Shown: positions 7,806 to 16,018 of the stretch, one piece after another
How the letters are laid out: each line of letters opens with the position of its first letter
Numbering within the stretch: the stretch's first letter is position 1
Assembly: GCF_014287515.2 (NCBI RefSeq)
Contig: NZ_CP092473.1
Location: 788,001-852,000 of the forward strand
DNA: 64,000 nucleotides
DNA from: Roseburia rectibacter
GTDB taxonomy: Bacteria; Bacillota; Clostridia; Lachnospirales; Lachnospiraceae
Direction: 5' to 3'
Notes under the pieces: model-generated
What the model saw: the letters and a program-made list of their open reading frames with translations, nothing else
What the model was told of the DNA's origin: nothing
Database searches by the model: none
Position numbers and translations under genes: made by a program

Positions 7806-7947
7806 AGTCTGTGATAGTGAAGTAATGTCAATCCAAAGCCCCGGAGCGACATTTAAGCTATAAACAATTTATTGAATACCAAGCGGTGTGTCCTGGACAT
7901 TCACATTGCAGCGGTGTTCCGTAACATTATTTCTAGGAGGAAGATCA
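7806..7947 (+). promoter_or_regulatory. Ribosomal protein L13 operon leader
   Basis: The ~140-base untranslated stretch before rplM sits where Firmicutes carry the L13 leader, a structured autoregulatory RNA bound by L13. It contains two copies of AGCGGTGT (7882-7889 and 7909-7916) and short pairing arms, but I could not derive the full consensus fold by eye. The assignment rests mainly on position and length. Confidence 0.5.
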
Positions 7948-8376
7948 ATGAAAACTTTTATGGCTAGCCCAGCTACCATTGATAGAAAATGGTATGTAGT
8001 TGACGCTGAAGGTATGACATTAGGACGTTTAGCATCTGAAGTTGCTAAAGTATTAAGAGGAAAGAATAAAGCAATCTTTACACCGCACATCGACACAGGT
8101 GATTATGTAATCGTTGTTAACGCTGAGAAGATTAAAGTAACTGGTAAGAAATTAGACCAGAAAATCTACTACAATCACTCTGATTATGTAGGTGGTATGA
8201 AAGAAACTACCTTAAAAGAAATGTTAGCAAAACATCCGGAAAGAGTTATTGAGCACGCAGTAAAAGGCATGCTTCCAAAAGGACCTTTAGGAAGAGAGAT
8301 GTATACAAAATTATTCGTATACGTTGGACCGGATCACAAGCATGCAGCTCAGAAACCTGAAGCTTTAACATTTTAA
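7948..8376 (+). CDS. rplM: 50S ribosomal protein L13
   Basis: A 142-residue protein with the full L13 pattern: [17 protein letters not shown] near the start, [35 protein letters not shown] and [18 protein letters not shown]. The ATG at 7948 has TAGGAGGA upstream. An in-frame ATG at 7888 lies in the leader and is not used. It is followed after 16 bases by rpsI. This pair is the conserved L13-S9 operon. Codon use is strongly biased (TTA, GTA, AAA), as expected of a highly expressed gene. Confidence 0.98.
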   Translation: MKTFMASPATIDRKWYVVDAEGMTLGRLASEVAKVLRGKNKAIFTPHIDTGDYVIVVNAEKIKVTGKKLDQKIYYNHSDYVGGMKETTLKEMLAKHPERVIEHAVKGMLPKGPLGREMYTKLFVYVGPDHKHAAQKPEALTF

Positions 8377-8392
8377 TTAGGAGGGAAAAACA

Positions 8393-8785
8393 GTGGCTAA
8401 TACAAAGTATTACGGAACAGGAAGAAGAAAATCATCTGTTGCCAGAGTATATTTAGTACCAGGTACAGGTAAAGTTACCATCAATAAAAGAGATATGGAT
8501 GAGTATTTCGGGTTAGAGACATTAAAGGTTGTTGTTCGTCAGCCTTTAACAGCTACCGAGACAGCTGATAAATTCGACGTTTTAGTAAACGTTCGTGGTG
8601 GTGGATACACAGGACAGGCAGGAGCTATCCGTCATGGTATCGCTCGTGCGTTATTAAATGTAGACGCTGACTACAGACCAGTATTAAAGAAAGCAGGATT
8701 CTTAACACGTGATCCTCGTATGAAAGAGCGTAAGAAATACGGTCTCAAAGCAGCTCGTCGCGCTCCGCAGTTCTCAAAGAGATAA
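8393..8785 (+). CDS. rpsI: 30S ribosomal protein S9
   Basis: A 130-residue S9 that starts at GTG 8393 after TAGGAGGG. Typical marks are [13 protein letters not shown], the [23 protein letters not shown] block, and the basic C-terminal tail ending QFSKR, which reaches the ribosomal P site. It is co-transcribed with rplM, and a strong intrinsic terminator follows 16 bases after the stop. Confidence 0.98.
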   Translation: MANTKYYGTGRRKSSVARVYLVPGTGKVTINKRDMDEYFGLETLKVVVRQPLTATETADKFDVLVNVRGGGYTGQAGAIRHGIARALLNVDADYRPVLKKAGFLTRDPRMKERKKYGLKAARRAPQFSKR

Positions 8786-8801
8786 TTCAAGAACAAAAAT
8801 C

Positions 8802-8850
8802 AGTCCCACAGATTCAAGGTATTCCTTGGATTTGTGGGATTTTTCTTTTT
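8802..8850 (+). terminator. Intrinsic terminator of rplM-rpsI
   Basis: A long near-perfect stem: TCCCACAGATTCAAGG pairs with CCTTGGATTTGTGGGA around TATT, followed by TTTTTCTTTTT. It closes the ribosomal operon and marks the left edge of the AT-rich accessory island. Confidence 0.92.
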
Positions 8851-8875
8851 GTCCGTTTTTATGAATTTTTGTCTG

Positions 8876-8908
8876 TTAGTAACAAGTTAGAAACAAATTA
8901 GTAACACT
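8876..8908 (+). repeat. Three tandem 11-bp repeats at the island edge
   Basis: TTAGTAACAAG, TTAGAAACAAA and TTAGTAACACT follow each other at 8876, 8887 and 8898, one helical turn apart. They start 25 bases after the rpsI terminator, directly before the degraded ORFs. They could be integrase-arm or replication iteron relics, or chance AT-rich repeats. Two copies of GTCTTGTGCAAGAC follow at 8918 and 8939. Confidence 0.6.
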
Positions 8909-8911
8909 GAA

Positions 8912-9079
8912 TCAGGTGTCTTGTGCAAGACTTTTGTTGTCTTGTGCAAGACATTTTCTGATTTCCAGTTTTGTCTTGCAATGAACTGTTCTTCCATCCT
9001 TGAAGATGACATCATATCCATCATGTGTGTTGCCTTTGATTGTCAGAATCTTTTCCCTGGACTTTTCTGCAAGCTGCAT
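8912..9079 (-). CDS. Small hypothetical protein, doubtful
   Basis: A 55-residue frame from ATG 9079 on the minus strand. The central part (KILTIKGNTHDGYDVIFKDGRTVHCKT) has the alternating pattern of a small beta barrel. The last residues come from a duplicated segment (LAQD twice). There is no good ribosome binding site. The reading frame stays open upstream to 9190 with less protein-like sequence. It lies in an island rich in broken genes, so it may be a fragment. Family not recognised. Confidence 0.3.
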   Translation of the reverse strand: MQLAEKSREKILTIKGNTHDGYDVIFKDGRTVHCKTKLEIRKCLAQDNKSLAQDT

Positions 9080-9180
9080 ATTATCATCATTGATTGGATT
9101 CTTGTGCGTCCCACAAAGTTTTGATTTCCTTCTTGCTGAATGGTTTTCTGTCAAATGAATTTGGGTTTCCTGGCTTGCTA

Positions 9181-9633
9181 ATGTCCACATATTTGACTAT
9201 ACAGGAACAAGTGCAAGATGCGGATATTGTGTTAACCGCTTCGCAAATTGCATACAGGGAATTGGAAAGGAGACAGACTAAGGAACTTGATGAAAAGCGG
9301 TCAGAACTTCAATCGGTAAAACAAGAGCTGGAAAGCATGACAGATAAAGCAAATAAAGCAGTAGAATTGCTTGATACGATCAATGCTTTTGTATCATCAT
9401 TCAGATTATTTGCACCGACAATAGAAGAATATGCCAATCAGGTTGAATCGGATAAGACGATTGAAGCAGGTAATTCATTTAGAGGAATACTTAGTGAATT
9501 AGGCAAACTGCTGGAGAATTCCAAGGAGCTGATAAAAGAAGGAATCTGCTGGTTTCAAAGGCTTATGAGGTGGAAAACTTCTAAGGGTGAAGTGGCTCCG
9601 GTATTCATAGAGAAAAGCAATGGATATTCATAA
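9181..9633 (+). CDS. Coiled-coil hypothetical protein, probably a gene fragment
   Basis: 150 residues from ATG 9181. Residues ~25-75 are a charged coiled coil (ELERRQTKELDEKRSELQSV and on). The rest is helical with two Trp/Arg-rich stretches near the end (CWFQRLMRWK). No ribosome binding site precedes the start, and the open frame extends upstream to 9094 without clear protein character, which suits the C-terminal remnant of a larger protein. The style recalls tails of mobilisation (relaxase-type) proteins, but no relaxase motif is present, so this is only a suggestion. Confidence 0.4.
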   Translation: MSTYLTIQEQVQDADIVLTASQIAYRELERRQTKELDEKRSELQSVKQELESMTDKANKAVELLDTINAFVSSFRLFAPTIEEYANQVESDKTIEAGNSFRGILSELGKLLENSKELIKEGICWFQRLMRWKTSKGEVAPVFIEKSNGYS

Positions 9634-9648
9634 TCGGTGTATGGATAT

Positions 9649-9867
9649 ATGAATGTGGAGACTAGGGAATATTACATCAAAGAGACAATTCAGTGGGAAA
9701 TTAAGGCTGGTAACCGGACAGGGACAGTAGAGCAGATGGATGCTAATGTTGTGGCTATGGCTAGGGATTTGCAGAAAATATTGAGGATTGGAACGGAGCA
9801 GAAGAGGTTGTGGGAGGCGTATGATGGGGAGATAAAATTTATGATAGAACTTGTGTTCGGTTTATGA
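9649..9867 (+). CDS. Small hypothetical protein
   Basis: 72 residues from ATG 9649 (an in-frame GTG at 9637 adds four). It opens MNVETREYYIKETIQWEIK, then a mixed helical stretch with ANVVAMARDLQKILRIG and a C-terminal EIKFMIELVFGL. No family recognised. It follows the coiled-coil frame after 15 bases, so both may be parts of one old operon or element. The next 238 bases (9868-10105) are very AT-rich, hold no gene and probably carry the promoter of the restriction-modification operon. Confidence 0.35.
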   Translation: MNVETREYYIKETIQWEIKAGNRTGTVEQMDANVVAMARDLQKILRIGTEQKRLWEAYDGEIKFMIELVFGL

Positions 9868-10105
9868 CGGTGATATAATATAAAAGAGTCAAACACAAGT
9901 TCCGTTGCTATTATTCAATATATCGAATATAATATAAAAAGTTAAGTTAAGAGGTATATAGGATAGCAATTTAGGCAATGAAAAATGTACATTTAGCAAA
10001 GAATAATACAAATATTGTGTTTTGAAAATAGAATAGATGTAGTATTTACATTTGATGGTAATTGGACAATATCAGATAATAAGAAATATAAAAAGGAGAT
10101 ATGAA

Positions 10106-10990
10106 ATGTTTGAAAAACTTATAAATCAAATAAAAGAACTTTCTACAATAGATTTCAAGGAAGCAACTGAGAAAATAAGAAAATATATTGATGAAATATC
10201 AGAGGAAGATTTCAAAGAAATCGTAAAGCAGATAGGTACTATTCCTGAAAATATTGAACATGATTCTACAGAAGAAAAATTATATTCAAAGGCTTCGGAT
10301 ATAGTTTTAGCAAGATGTTTTAGATTGTTAGGGTTGGCATCGAGGGCTTTGGATGAAAGAGCAGATAGTGCTGATATATTGGCAGAAAGTATTTCGGGAT
10401 ATAAATATAGCTTAGTTGCTGATGCAAAATGTTTTAGATTGAGTAGAACAGCAAAGAATCAGAAAGATTTTAAAGTGAGTAACTTGAGTGATTGGCGTGG
10501 TTCTGAGAATGAATATGCTGTTTTAGTAGCACCATATTTTCAATACCCACAATCTACTAGTCAAATATATTCAAAAGCTCTCGAAAATAATGTATGTTTG
10601 TTGTCTTGGGAACATATATCTATTTTACTTGAAAAAAATGTAAAAGAGACAGAATCATTATCTTTGGAATCATTATGGAATGCCTCCCAAATGATAGCAA
10701 GAGATAAATCATTAAGTTTTGCTAATGCTAAATGTTGTTTTTTACCTAAAATGGATGTTTATGTTGCAAAGAAAATAGGTTTGCCAGAAGCGCAATATAG
10801 AAGTATGTTAAATGATTATAAAAGATTAATTACATATAGGGGGAAAACAGAAATATCATATTGGAATGGTTGCATAGAGGAAATAAAGAAATTTACCAAA
10901 GAAAAAGCAATAGAAGAATTAATTAAAGCAAAGAAATTACAGGAAAAAATAAATGCTATTTCACAGTATATAGATAAATTGAACAGGTAG
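10106..10990 (+). CDS. HindIII-type type II restriction endonuclease
   Basis: 294 residues, close in length to R.HindIII (300). From memory of HindIII, long matching blocks are seen: STEEKLYSKASDIVLARCF, YSLVADAKCFRLSRTAKNQK, VLVAPYFQYPQSTSQI and LLSWEHISILLEKNV. The metal-binding D-x-K of the PD-(D/E)xK fold is Asp106-Ala-Lys108 in LVADAK. The likely target is AAGCTT, cut as A^AGCTT (inferred from similarity). ATG 10106 is preceded by AAAAGGAG; an in-frame ATG at 10052 lacks a site. The methylase follows after a few bases. The gene is much more AT-rich than the flanking core genes, which suits horizontal transfer. Confidence 0.9.
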   Translation: MFEKLINQIKELSTIDFKEATEKIRKYIDEISEEDFKEIVKQIGTIPENIEHDSTEEKLYSKASDIVLARCFRLLGLASRALDERADSADILAESISGYKYSLVADAKCFRLSRTAKNQKDFKVSNLSDWRGSENEYAVLVAPYFQYPQSTSQIYSKALENNVCLLSWEHISILLEKNVKETESLSLESLWNASQMIARDKSLSFANAKCCFLPKMDVYVAKKIGLPEAQYRSMLNDYKRLITYRGKTEISYWNGCIEEIKKFTKEKAIEELIKAKKLQEKINAISQYIDKLNR

Positions 10991-11000
10991 GTGAATATTG

Positions 11001-11903
11001 ATGGGCAGAGTTGAATTGGGAGATTCAATACAATTAATAAAGAGTGTGGATACAGAATCTGTGCATTTGATATTGTCTGATATTCCATATGGAATTAATT
11101 ACGATAAATGGGATGTTTTACATAATAATACAAATAGTGCACTGTTAGGGAAAAGCCCAGCTCAAGAAAAAAGTGGGACAATTTTTAAAACTAGAGGCAA
11201 ACCATTAAATGGATGGGCTCAATCAGATAAGAATATTCCGATTGAATATTATCAATGGTGCTCATCATGGGCGGAAGATTGGTTGAGAGTATTGAAACCA
11301 GGTGCAAGTTGCTTCATATTTGCAGGACGGAGAATGGCTCATAGATGTATTTGCGCAATGGAAGATGCAGGTTTTATTTTTAAAGATATGATTGCGTGGG
11401 AGAAAGACTCGGCGGCATACAGAGCACAGAGAATTAGTTGTGTTTTTGATAGAAGAAATGATGAACAGAATAGTTTGGCATGGGAAGGGTGGAAAATAGG
11501 AAATCTTCGTCCATTATTCGAACCAATACTGTGGTTCATGAAGCCCTATCCGCAGGGAACTACTTTGACAGATAACATAACTAAATATGAAGTTGGCGCA
11601 TTTAATGAAAATAAGTTAAAAGAATTAACTACTCTGAATGAAGGTATTGAAGTATGCTCTAATATCTTAAAAGTAAAAACTCAAAAAACTGATAGAGGAT
11701 TACATCCGACACAAAAAGCAGTGGAATTAATGGAAATACTTATTTCATTAGTTACTAAAGAAGGACAGACAGTGTTAGATCCGTTTTGCGGATGTGGTAC
11801 AACATTAGTCGCAGCAAAAAGATTAAAAAGGGAGTATATCGGTTTTGAGATAAATGAGGAATATTACAACAATATCTTATTAAGGATGGATGATAATGAA
11901 TAA
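11001..11903 (+). CDS. HindIII-type DNA adenine-N6 methyltransferase
   Basis: A 300-residue beta-class amino-methyltransferase: catalytic motif IV comes first as SDIPYGINYDKWD (D-I-P-Y in place of DPPY), and the S-adenosylmethionine motif I comes last as LDPFCGCGTTLVAA. HPTQKAVELMEIL is motif X-like. The DVLHNNTNSA stretch recalls M.HindIII. It would methylate an adenine in AAGCTT and protect host DNA from the neighbouring nuclease. AAGCTT occurs in the window (for example at 600, 20449, 23608, 42489 and 62076), so protection is needed. ATG 11001 is preceded by an in-frame TTG at 10998. Its stop overlaps the start of the next small frame by 8 bases. Confidence 0.92.
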   Translation: MGRVELGDSIQLIKSVDTESVHLILSDIPYGINYDKWDVLHNNTNSALLGKSPAQEKSGTIFKTRGKPLNGWAQSDKNIPIEYYQWCSSWAEDWLRVLKPGASCFIFAGRRMAHRCICAMEDAGFIFKDMIAWEKDSAAYRAQRISCVFDRRNDEQNSLAWEGWKIGNLRPLFEPILWFMKPYPQGTTLTDNITKYEVGAFNENKLKELTTLNEGIEVCSNILKVKTQKTDRGLHPTQKAVELMEILISLVTKEGQTVLDPFCGCGTTLVAAKRLKREYIGFEINEEYYNNILLRMDDNE

Positions 11904-12116
11904 AATACAGGTTGGTTTTTCCACACCATTAAATGATGGAGATACAGAAAATACTACTTTAGGATGCAGGTATACAAATCCTGATATTTGCTGAAGTAAT
12001 GGTATAGTTGGAATATGTGCTTTTGAATCTGAAGATGGTATATGTAAAAAACATTGCGTGCATGGAGAAGAAAGTATAATCAATTAGCTAACGATGAGAA
12101 GAGAACAGAATTGTAA
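11896..12116 (+). pseudogene. Broken small cysteine-rich gene coupled to the methylase
   Basis: ATG 11896 overlaps the methylase stop, so translation would be coupled. The frame reads 32 residues to ...GCRYTNPDIC, meets TGA at 11992, and continues in frame as SNGIVGICAFESEDGICK. At a run of six A (12046-12051) a one-base change is needed to enter the frame RAWRRKYNQLANDEKRTEL, which ends at TAA 12114. The pieces together look like one ~72-residue protein with at least five cysteines (CRY, DIC, GIC, GIC), perhaps a metal-binding partner of the methylase. It is read here as a pseudogene with one stop and one frameshift. Recoding is a less likely alternative. Confidence 0.6.
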
Positions 12117-12154
12117 TATAATAAAATTATTTTTGTGGCAAAAGGGATGAAAAA

Positions 12155-12379
12155 ATGCAATTATCTGATTTTATACGAAAATTCCGTAATCACCCATTGT
12201 TATTTGTAGGTACAGGAATGAGTCTAAGATATTTGGGAAATTCATATTCTTGGGACGATTTGCTGAAAAAAATTTGCTTTGAATTAAAAGGTAATAATGA
12301 ATATTATCATATGTATTTGATGAATGTATTCATAAGAAAAGCGGACTCAATGAAAGACCTAAATACTATAATAGAATAA
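12155..12379 (+). pseudogene. Truncated SIR2-like protein, N-terminal fragment
   Basis: 74 residues that match the start of SIR2-like defence proteins: LSDFIRKFRNHPLLFVGTGMSLRYLGNSYSWDDLLKKI. The GTG-x-S segment is the NAD-binding start of the fold. Full-length relatives are several hundred residues, and this frame stops at TAA 12377. An AGGGATG site precedes ATG 12155. In phage-defence proteins SIR2 domains deplete NAD, but this piece lacks the catalytic part. It lies beside a restriction-modification system, so this was probably a small defence island that has decayed. Confidence 0.6.
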
Positions 12380-12714
12380 AGAGGGGATTTAAGTATTTTG
12401 ATAGTATGTTGATTTGTGTATATCCTAATTATATTAGTGGATGTTTTCATAGGAGAAAAGCATTGTTAGAATATTTAATTGGTCAGAAATATGTAGATTT
12501 GTTGTTTGAGCAACTTGATTAGATATAAATATTAAGTGGTAAATAATTGAGAGCGATTGTGTATATTGGATGAATAGTTCTTGGAATCTGTGGGCAGTGT
12601 TACGCATACAACAGATATGTAGCTCTACCATAAAGTCACACTCGATTTTTACCCCATTTTATGGCATAATATGTCGAAAAAGATTAAGAAATTCTTGATT
12701 TTATGCCAAAAATA
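12380..12714. other. AT-rich stretch with decayed coding sequence
   Basis: No intact gene. A 38-residue plus-strand frame (12406-12522) ending KALLEYLIGQKYVDLLFEQLD has protein character but no ribosome binding site and looks like a remnant. ATTTTATGGCATAA (12655-12668) and ATTTTATGCCAAAA (12698-12711) are related copies near the chemotaxis-gene promoter. Confidence 0.45.
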
Positions 12715-12742
12715 TTGTTTTTTGCGATAGAGATATTATAAT
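12715..12742 (+). promoter_or_regulatory. Sigma-A promoter of the chemotaxis receptor gene
   Basis: TTGTTT (12715-12720), a 16-base spacer and a perfect TATAAT (12737-12742) lie 48 bases before the start. No flagellar sigma-28 consensus was found here. Confidence 0.6.
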
Positions 12743-12789
12743 AAATATGCAATCTGACACAGAATACAAAAGAAGGGGAGAAATACAGG

Positions 12790-14226
12790 ATGACAAGTAC
12801 ACAATATATAAGAGCAAACCAGAAAGTATACAATGTCGTGATGGCGCAGCTGATCGTAATGACATTTTTATCAGTAGCGGCATGTCTGACCGGATTTAAG
12901 ATTACAGTGGCGATTCAGGCAGTGGCAACAGTTGTGGGGATCATAGTTGTGAATACTTATGCGAAGAAGTTCTGGGATGTAAAAAGAGGCGGAGAGATTC
13001 TGCTTGGAACAGCAACAGCAGTCTATTTTATTTTCCTTGTATTTAATCATACAAATTTCGTATATGCGTATGCGATGCCGCTTCTGGCAGCAAGTACCAT
13101 TTATTTAAATGTACGGTTTTTATATATAGGAGGAACGATCGCAGTTGTTGGAAATGTGATCCATATTATTGCACAGATTATCCGTGGAACCGCAGATTCG
13201 AGTGAACTTATTTTTGGAATGATCGTGCTTGGCATATTGATCTATGCAGTGCGTGAGACATCTATCCTCCTTACAAAATTTAATGAAGAGAATCTGGAGG
13301 TGCAGGCTGCAGCATCCGAAAAGATGCTGGTTACAGCGGAAAATCTGGTGAAACATTTTGATTCTGCGAAAGAAAAATTAGAGACATTAGAGGAAGTGAT
13401 CAATAATAACAATGAATCTATTTCCAATATTGCCCAGAGCACGGGAAGTACTGCGGAGGCAATCCAGCAGCAGGCATTGATGTGTGAGGAAATCCATAAG
13501 AATACGGACAGTGCAGAAAAAGAAACCGAAGCGATGATTGATAAGGCAAATCATACGATGGAGAATGTGGCAGAGGGTGCGAGACTGGTAACAGGATTAA
13601 AAAATCAGGCTGACAATGTGGAGCAGGCAAGTAACCAGGCGGCAGAGTCCACCAAACAGGTCAGCAACCGTGTGGAGGAAGTAAAAGGAATTGTTGCGAC
13701 TATCTTAAGTATCTCCAGCCAGACCAATCTTCTTGCATTGAATGCTTCTATTGAGGCAGCAAGAGCAGGTGAGGCAGGAAAAGGGTTTGCAGTCGTTGCG
13801 GAAGAAATCCGTCAGTTATCGGAGCAGACAAAAGATGCAACGAACCGGATCACGGATATCATTCAGGATCTGAATGAAGATGCACAGCATGCGATGGATA
13901 GTATGGAACATTCTGCGGATTCAATCCGTGAACAGAACGAACTGATTGAGACAACAAAGAATAAATTTGAGACCATCAATGACGAAATGCAGTCACTGGC
14001 AAGTGCAATCGGAGAGATCGAGGGAAGTATGCAGTCCATTTTAAACAGTACAGACACAATTTCCCAGAGTATATCGAATCTCTCTGCAACTGGTGAAGAA
14101 ATAGCTGCTTCTTCCACAGAAGGACTTCAGACAGCAGAACATGCGGTAGAGGCAATGAAACAGACCAAAGAGATTATTGACGCTACTTATCTGCTGGCGC
14201 GGGATTTAGAGACTTATGCAGAATAG
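12790..14226 (+). CDS. Methyl-accepting chemotaxis protein
   Basis: 478 residues. The first ~165 residues hold five or six membrane helices with short loops ([67 protein letters not shown]), and there is no large periplasmic-type sensor domain. A long helical signalling domain follows, with the highly conserved hairpin tip [34 protein letters not shown] near residues 315-345. It signals to CheA/CheW. The compact membrane sensor suggests detection within the membrane or of ion or redox state (inferred). The GGGGAG site lies just before the start. No other che gene is nearby. Confidence 0.93.
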   Translation: MTSTQYIRANQKVYNVVMAQLIVMTFLSVAACLTGFKITVAIQAVATVVGIIVVNTYAKKFWDVKRGGEILLGTATAVYFIFLVFNHTNFVYAYAMPLLAASTIYLNVRFLYIGGTIAVVGNVIHIIAQIIRGTADSSELIFGMIVLGILIYAVRETSILLTKFNEENLEVQAAASEKMLVTAENLVKHFDSAKEKLETLEEVINNNNESISNIAQSTGSTAEAIQQQALMCEEIHKNTDSAEKETEAMIDKANHTMENVAEGARLVTGLKNQADNVEQASNQAAESTKQVSNRVEEVKGIVATILSISSQTNLLALNASIEAARAGEAGKGFAVVAEEIRQLSEQTKDATNRITDIIQDLNEDAQHAMDSMEHSADSIREQNELIETTKNKFETINDEMQSLASAIGEIEGSMQSILNSTDTISQSISNLSATGEEIAASSTEGLQTAEHAVEAMKQTKEIIDATYLLARDLETYAE

Positions 14227-14318
14227 ATCAGACAGAAAATAACAGTGGGAGGCTGAAAAGTCAGATAGAAATAAGTTACTGTGTGAACAATAACAAAAAT
14301 GCAGGGATCAGGAATAGA

Positions 14319-15062
14319 ATGAATATTGCATATTGTGAAGATGAAAAGATCCAGTTAGAATATATGGAACAACTGATCAGAAAATGGGCAGATGAAAGGA
14401 AAAGCACTGCTATATATTTTGGCTATGGCAGTGCAAAGGAGCTGTTATTTGAGCATCCGGACAGCTTTCCTTTCGATCTGCTCTTTTTGGATATTGATAT
14501 GGACGGCATGGATGGCATGGCGCTTGCGAAGGAGATACGGAAATGGGATAAAAATCTCCCTATCGTATTTTTGACGAACCGCAGTGAGTATGTGTTTGAA
14601 GGGTATGAGGTCGGGGCGTTGCGTTACCTGTTAAAACCGGTGGAAGAGACAAAGCTGTTTTCTCTGCTGGAGGAGATTTCTTATGCGCTTGGCAAAGAAA
14701 GACGCTATCTGATCGAAAACGTGGATGGGGAGACTGTAAAAATTCCGGTCGATACCATTTATAGTGTGGAGGCGAAAGGGCATTATATCCGTCTGCACAC
14801 GAGCGCGGGTGATTATGAATACAAAAAGAACCTTTCTGAAATAGCAGGGAAATTGATGGAAAATCAGCCGGAACAGGCAGAAAAATTTGTCAGCACGCAC
14901 AGGAGCTTTATTGTCAGCCTTGCGGCGGTGGAGCGCGTGCAGCGCACAGAGTGCATCCTTTCGGATGGCAGTAGTGTGCCGGTGAGCAGGAATGCATATA
15001 AGAGTGTAAATGAAGCGTTTATCCGGTATTATATGGAACATGGGGATATGTGTGAAAAATAA
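14319..15062 (+). CDS. LytTR-family response regulator (AgrA-like)
   Basis: 247 residues. The receiver domain (1-~120) has the acidic CEDEK pocket, the phospho-acceptor Asp in LLFLDIDMDGMDG and the conserved Lys in RYLLKPVEETK. A LytTR DNA-binding domain (~140-240) follows, with the RYLIENVDGETVKIPVDTIYSVEAKGHYI pattern and FVSTHRSFIVSL. Such regulators bind direct repeats ~20 bp apart upstream of quorum-sensing or peptide genes. ATG 14319 has AGGA before it; an in-frame GTG at 14283 is less likely. A GHKL kinase gene follows ~110 bases downstream. Possible targets are the ABC exporter genes, but a terminator separates them. Confidence 0.88.
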   Translation: MNIAYCEDEKIQLEYMEQLIRKWADERKSTAIYFGYGSAKELLFEHPDSFPFDLLFLDIDMDGMDGMALAKEIRKWDKNLPIVFLTNRSEYVFEGYEVGALRYLLKPVEETKLFSLLEEISYALGKERRYLIENVDGETVKIPVDTIYSVEAKGHYIRLHTSAGDYEYKKNLSEIAGKLMENQPEQAEKFVSTHRSFIVSLAAVERVQRTECILSDGSSVPVSRNAYKSVNEAFIRYYMEHGDMCEK

Positions 15063-15170
15063 GTTTTTTATTCATAGGAAATTACGTCCTATGAATGAAA
15101 AAGCCTTTCAGGCGGGATGTGCACCCCTCGGAGAAGAAGTTTGCTGTAAACAGCAGGAATGAGGAACAAA

Positions 15171-15833
15171 ATGAGGATACCCCTGATTACAAAATATCTG
15201 GAAGAAAAGAATATGGAGTACCAGAATGCCCTGCTCGAAAAACAGGTGCAGGAGATACAGAATATCTATCTTACCATGCGCGGCTGGCGTCACGATTACC
15301 ACAATCATTTACAGGCGATGAAAGCGTATGTGAAGATGGGGCAGTATGACAGGTTAGAGGAATATTTAGGATTGTTGGAGCAGGATTTAGATCACGTCAA
15401 CCAGCTGATCGAGACTGGAAATGTCAATTTAGATGCCATCTTAAATTCAAAAATATCCTTAGCACAGAAAAACGGAATCGCTATCGATTATCAGGCGAAA
15501 TGCCCGGAAACACTTGCCGTCAGTGATATCGATCTGTGTGCCCTGATCGGAAACCTCCTTGATAATGCTGTGGAATCCTGTGAGAAACTTACCGCGGAGA
15601 AACCGTTTATCCGCCTTTATATCGGCGTGCTAAAAAAACAGCTTTATATTTCGGTGTCAAATGCAACGAATGAGACAGTGCGGAAGATGGATTCCGAGTA
15701 TATCAGCAAAAAGCGGGGGAATCACGGACATGGATTAAAACGGATCAATCTTGTGGTTGAAAAATATGGCGGCTATATTAACCGGCAGAATGAGCCGGGG
15801 GTGTTTGTGACGGAGATTATGCTGCCATTGTAA
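15171..15833 (+). CDS. GHKL-domain sensor histidine kinase without membrane segments
   Basis: 220 residues. The phospho-acceptor region is MRGWRHDYHNHLQAM, as in AgrC/ComD-type kinases. The ATPase lobe shows NLLDNAVESCEKL (N box), DIDLCALIGNL and the G-box HGHGLKRI. The N-terminal ~40 residues are a coiled coil, and there is no transmembrane helix, unlike AgrC with its six or seven, so any signal must come from the cytoplasm or a partner. I prefer ATG 15171 with GAGGA before it over ATG 15159. It is probably co-transcribed with the upstream response regulator. No AgrD/AgrB-like genes are nearby. Confidence 0.82.
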   Translation: MRIPLITKYLEEKNMEYQNALLEKQVQEIQNIYLTMRGWRHDYHNHLQAMKAYVKMGQYDRLEEYLGLLEQDLDHVNQLIETGNVNLDAILNSKISLAQKNGIAIDYQAKCPETLAVSDIDLCALIGNLLDNAVESCEKLTAEKPFIRLYIGVLKKQLYISVSNATNETVRKMDSEYISKKRGNHGHGLKRINLVVEKYGGYINRQNEPGVFVTEIMLPL

Positions 15834-15887
15834 AAGTTTCTGAAAAAAATTGGGAGAAAATGTGTTTGAATATGGATGATACCGTTG

Positions 15888-15919
15888 GTGCACGGAAGAT
15901 AACCTTCCGTGCACTTTTT
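15888..15919 (+). terminator. Intrinsic terminator after the two-component genes
   Basis: An 11-bp perfect stem GTGCACGGAAG / CTTCCGTGCAC around ATAAC, followed by TTTTT. It ends the regulator-kinase transcript and separates it from the ABC genes. Confidence 0.88.
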
Positions 15920-16018
15920 GTGTTAAAGTGAAAAATAATGATAGAGTGTAAACAAAGAAGTGACATAACGTACAGATGTACCAAAATCACGAAAGTATCA
16001 GGGAAAATAGTGGAGATA

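Noticed and set aside
11992..11994. TGA as a selenocysteine codon in the cysteine-rich small gene
   Set aside because: No bacterial SECIS-like hairpin directly after the codon was evident, and a second frame break follows, so decay is simpler.
12043..12052. Programmed -1 frameshift at the A-run
   Set aside because: The run is not in the X-XXY-YYZ phase needed for the zero frame, and no stimulatory hairpin was clear.
12650..12750. Sigma-28 promoter for the chemotaxis gene
   Set aside because: No TAAA/GCCGATAA pair at proper spacing; the sigma-A elements fit better.
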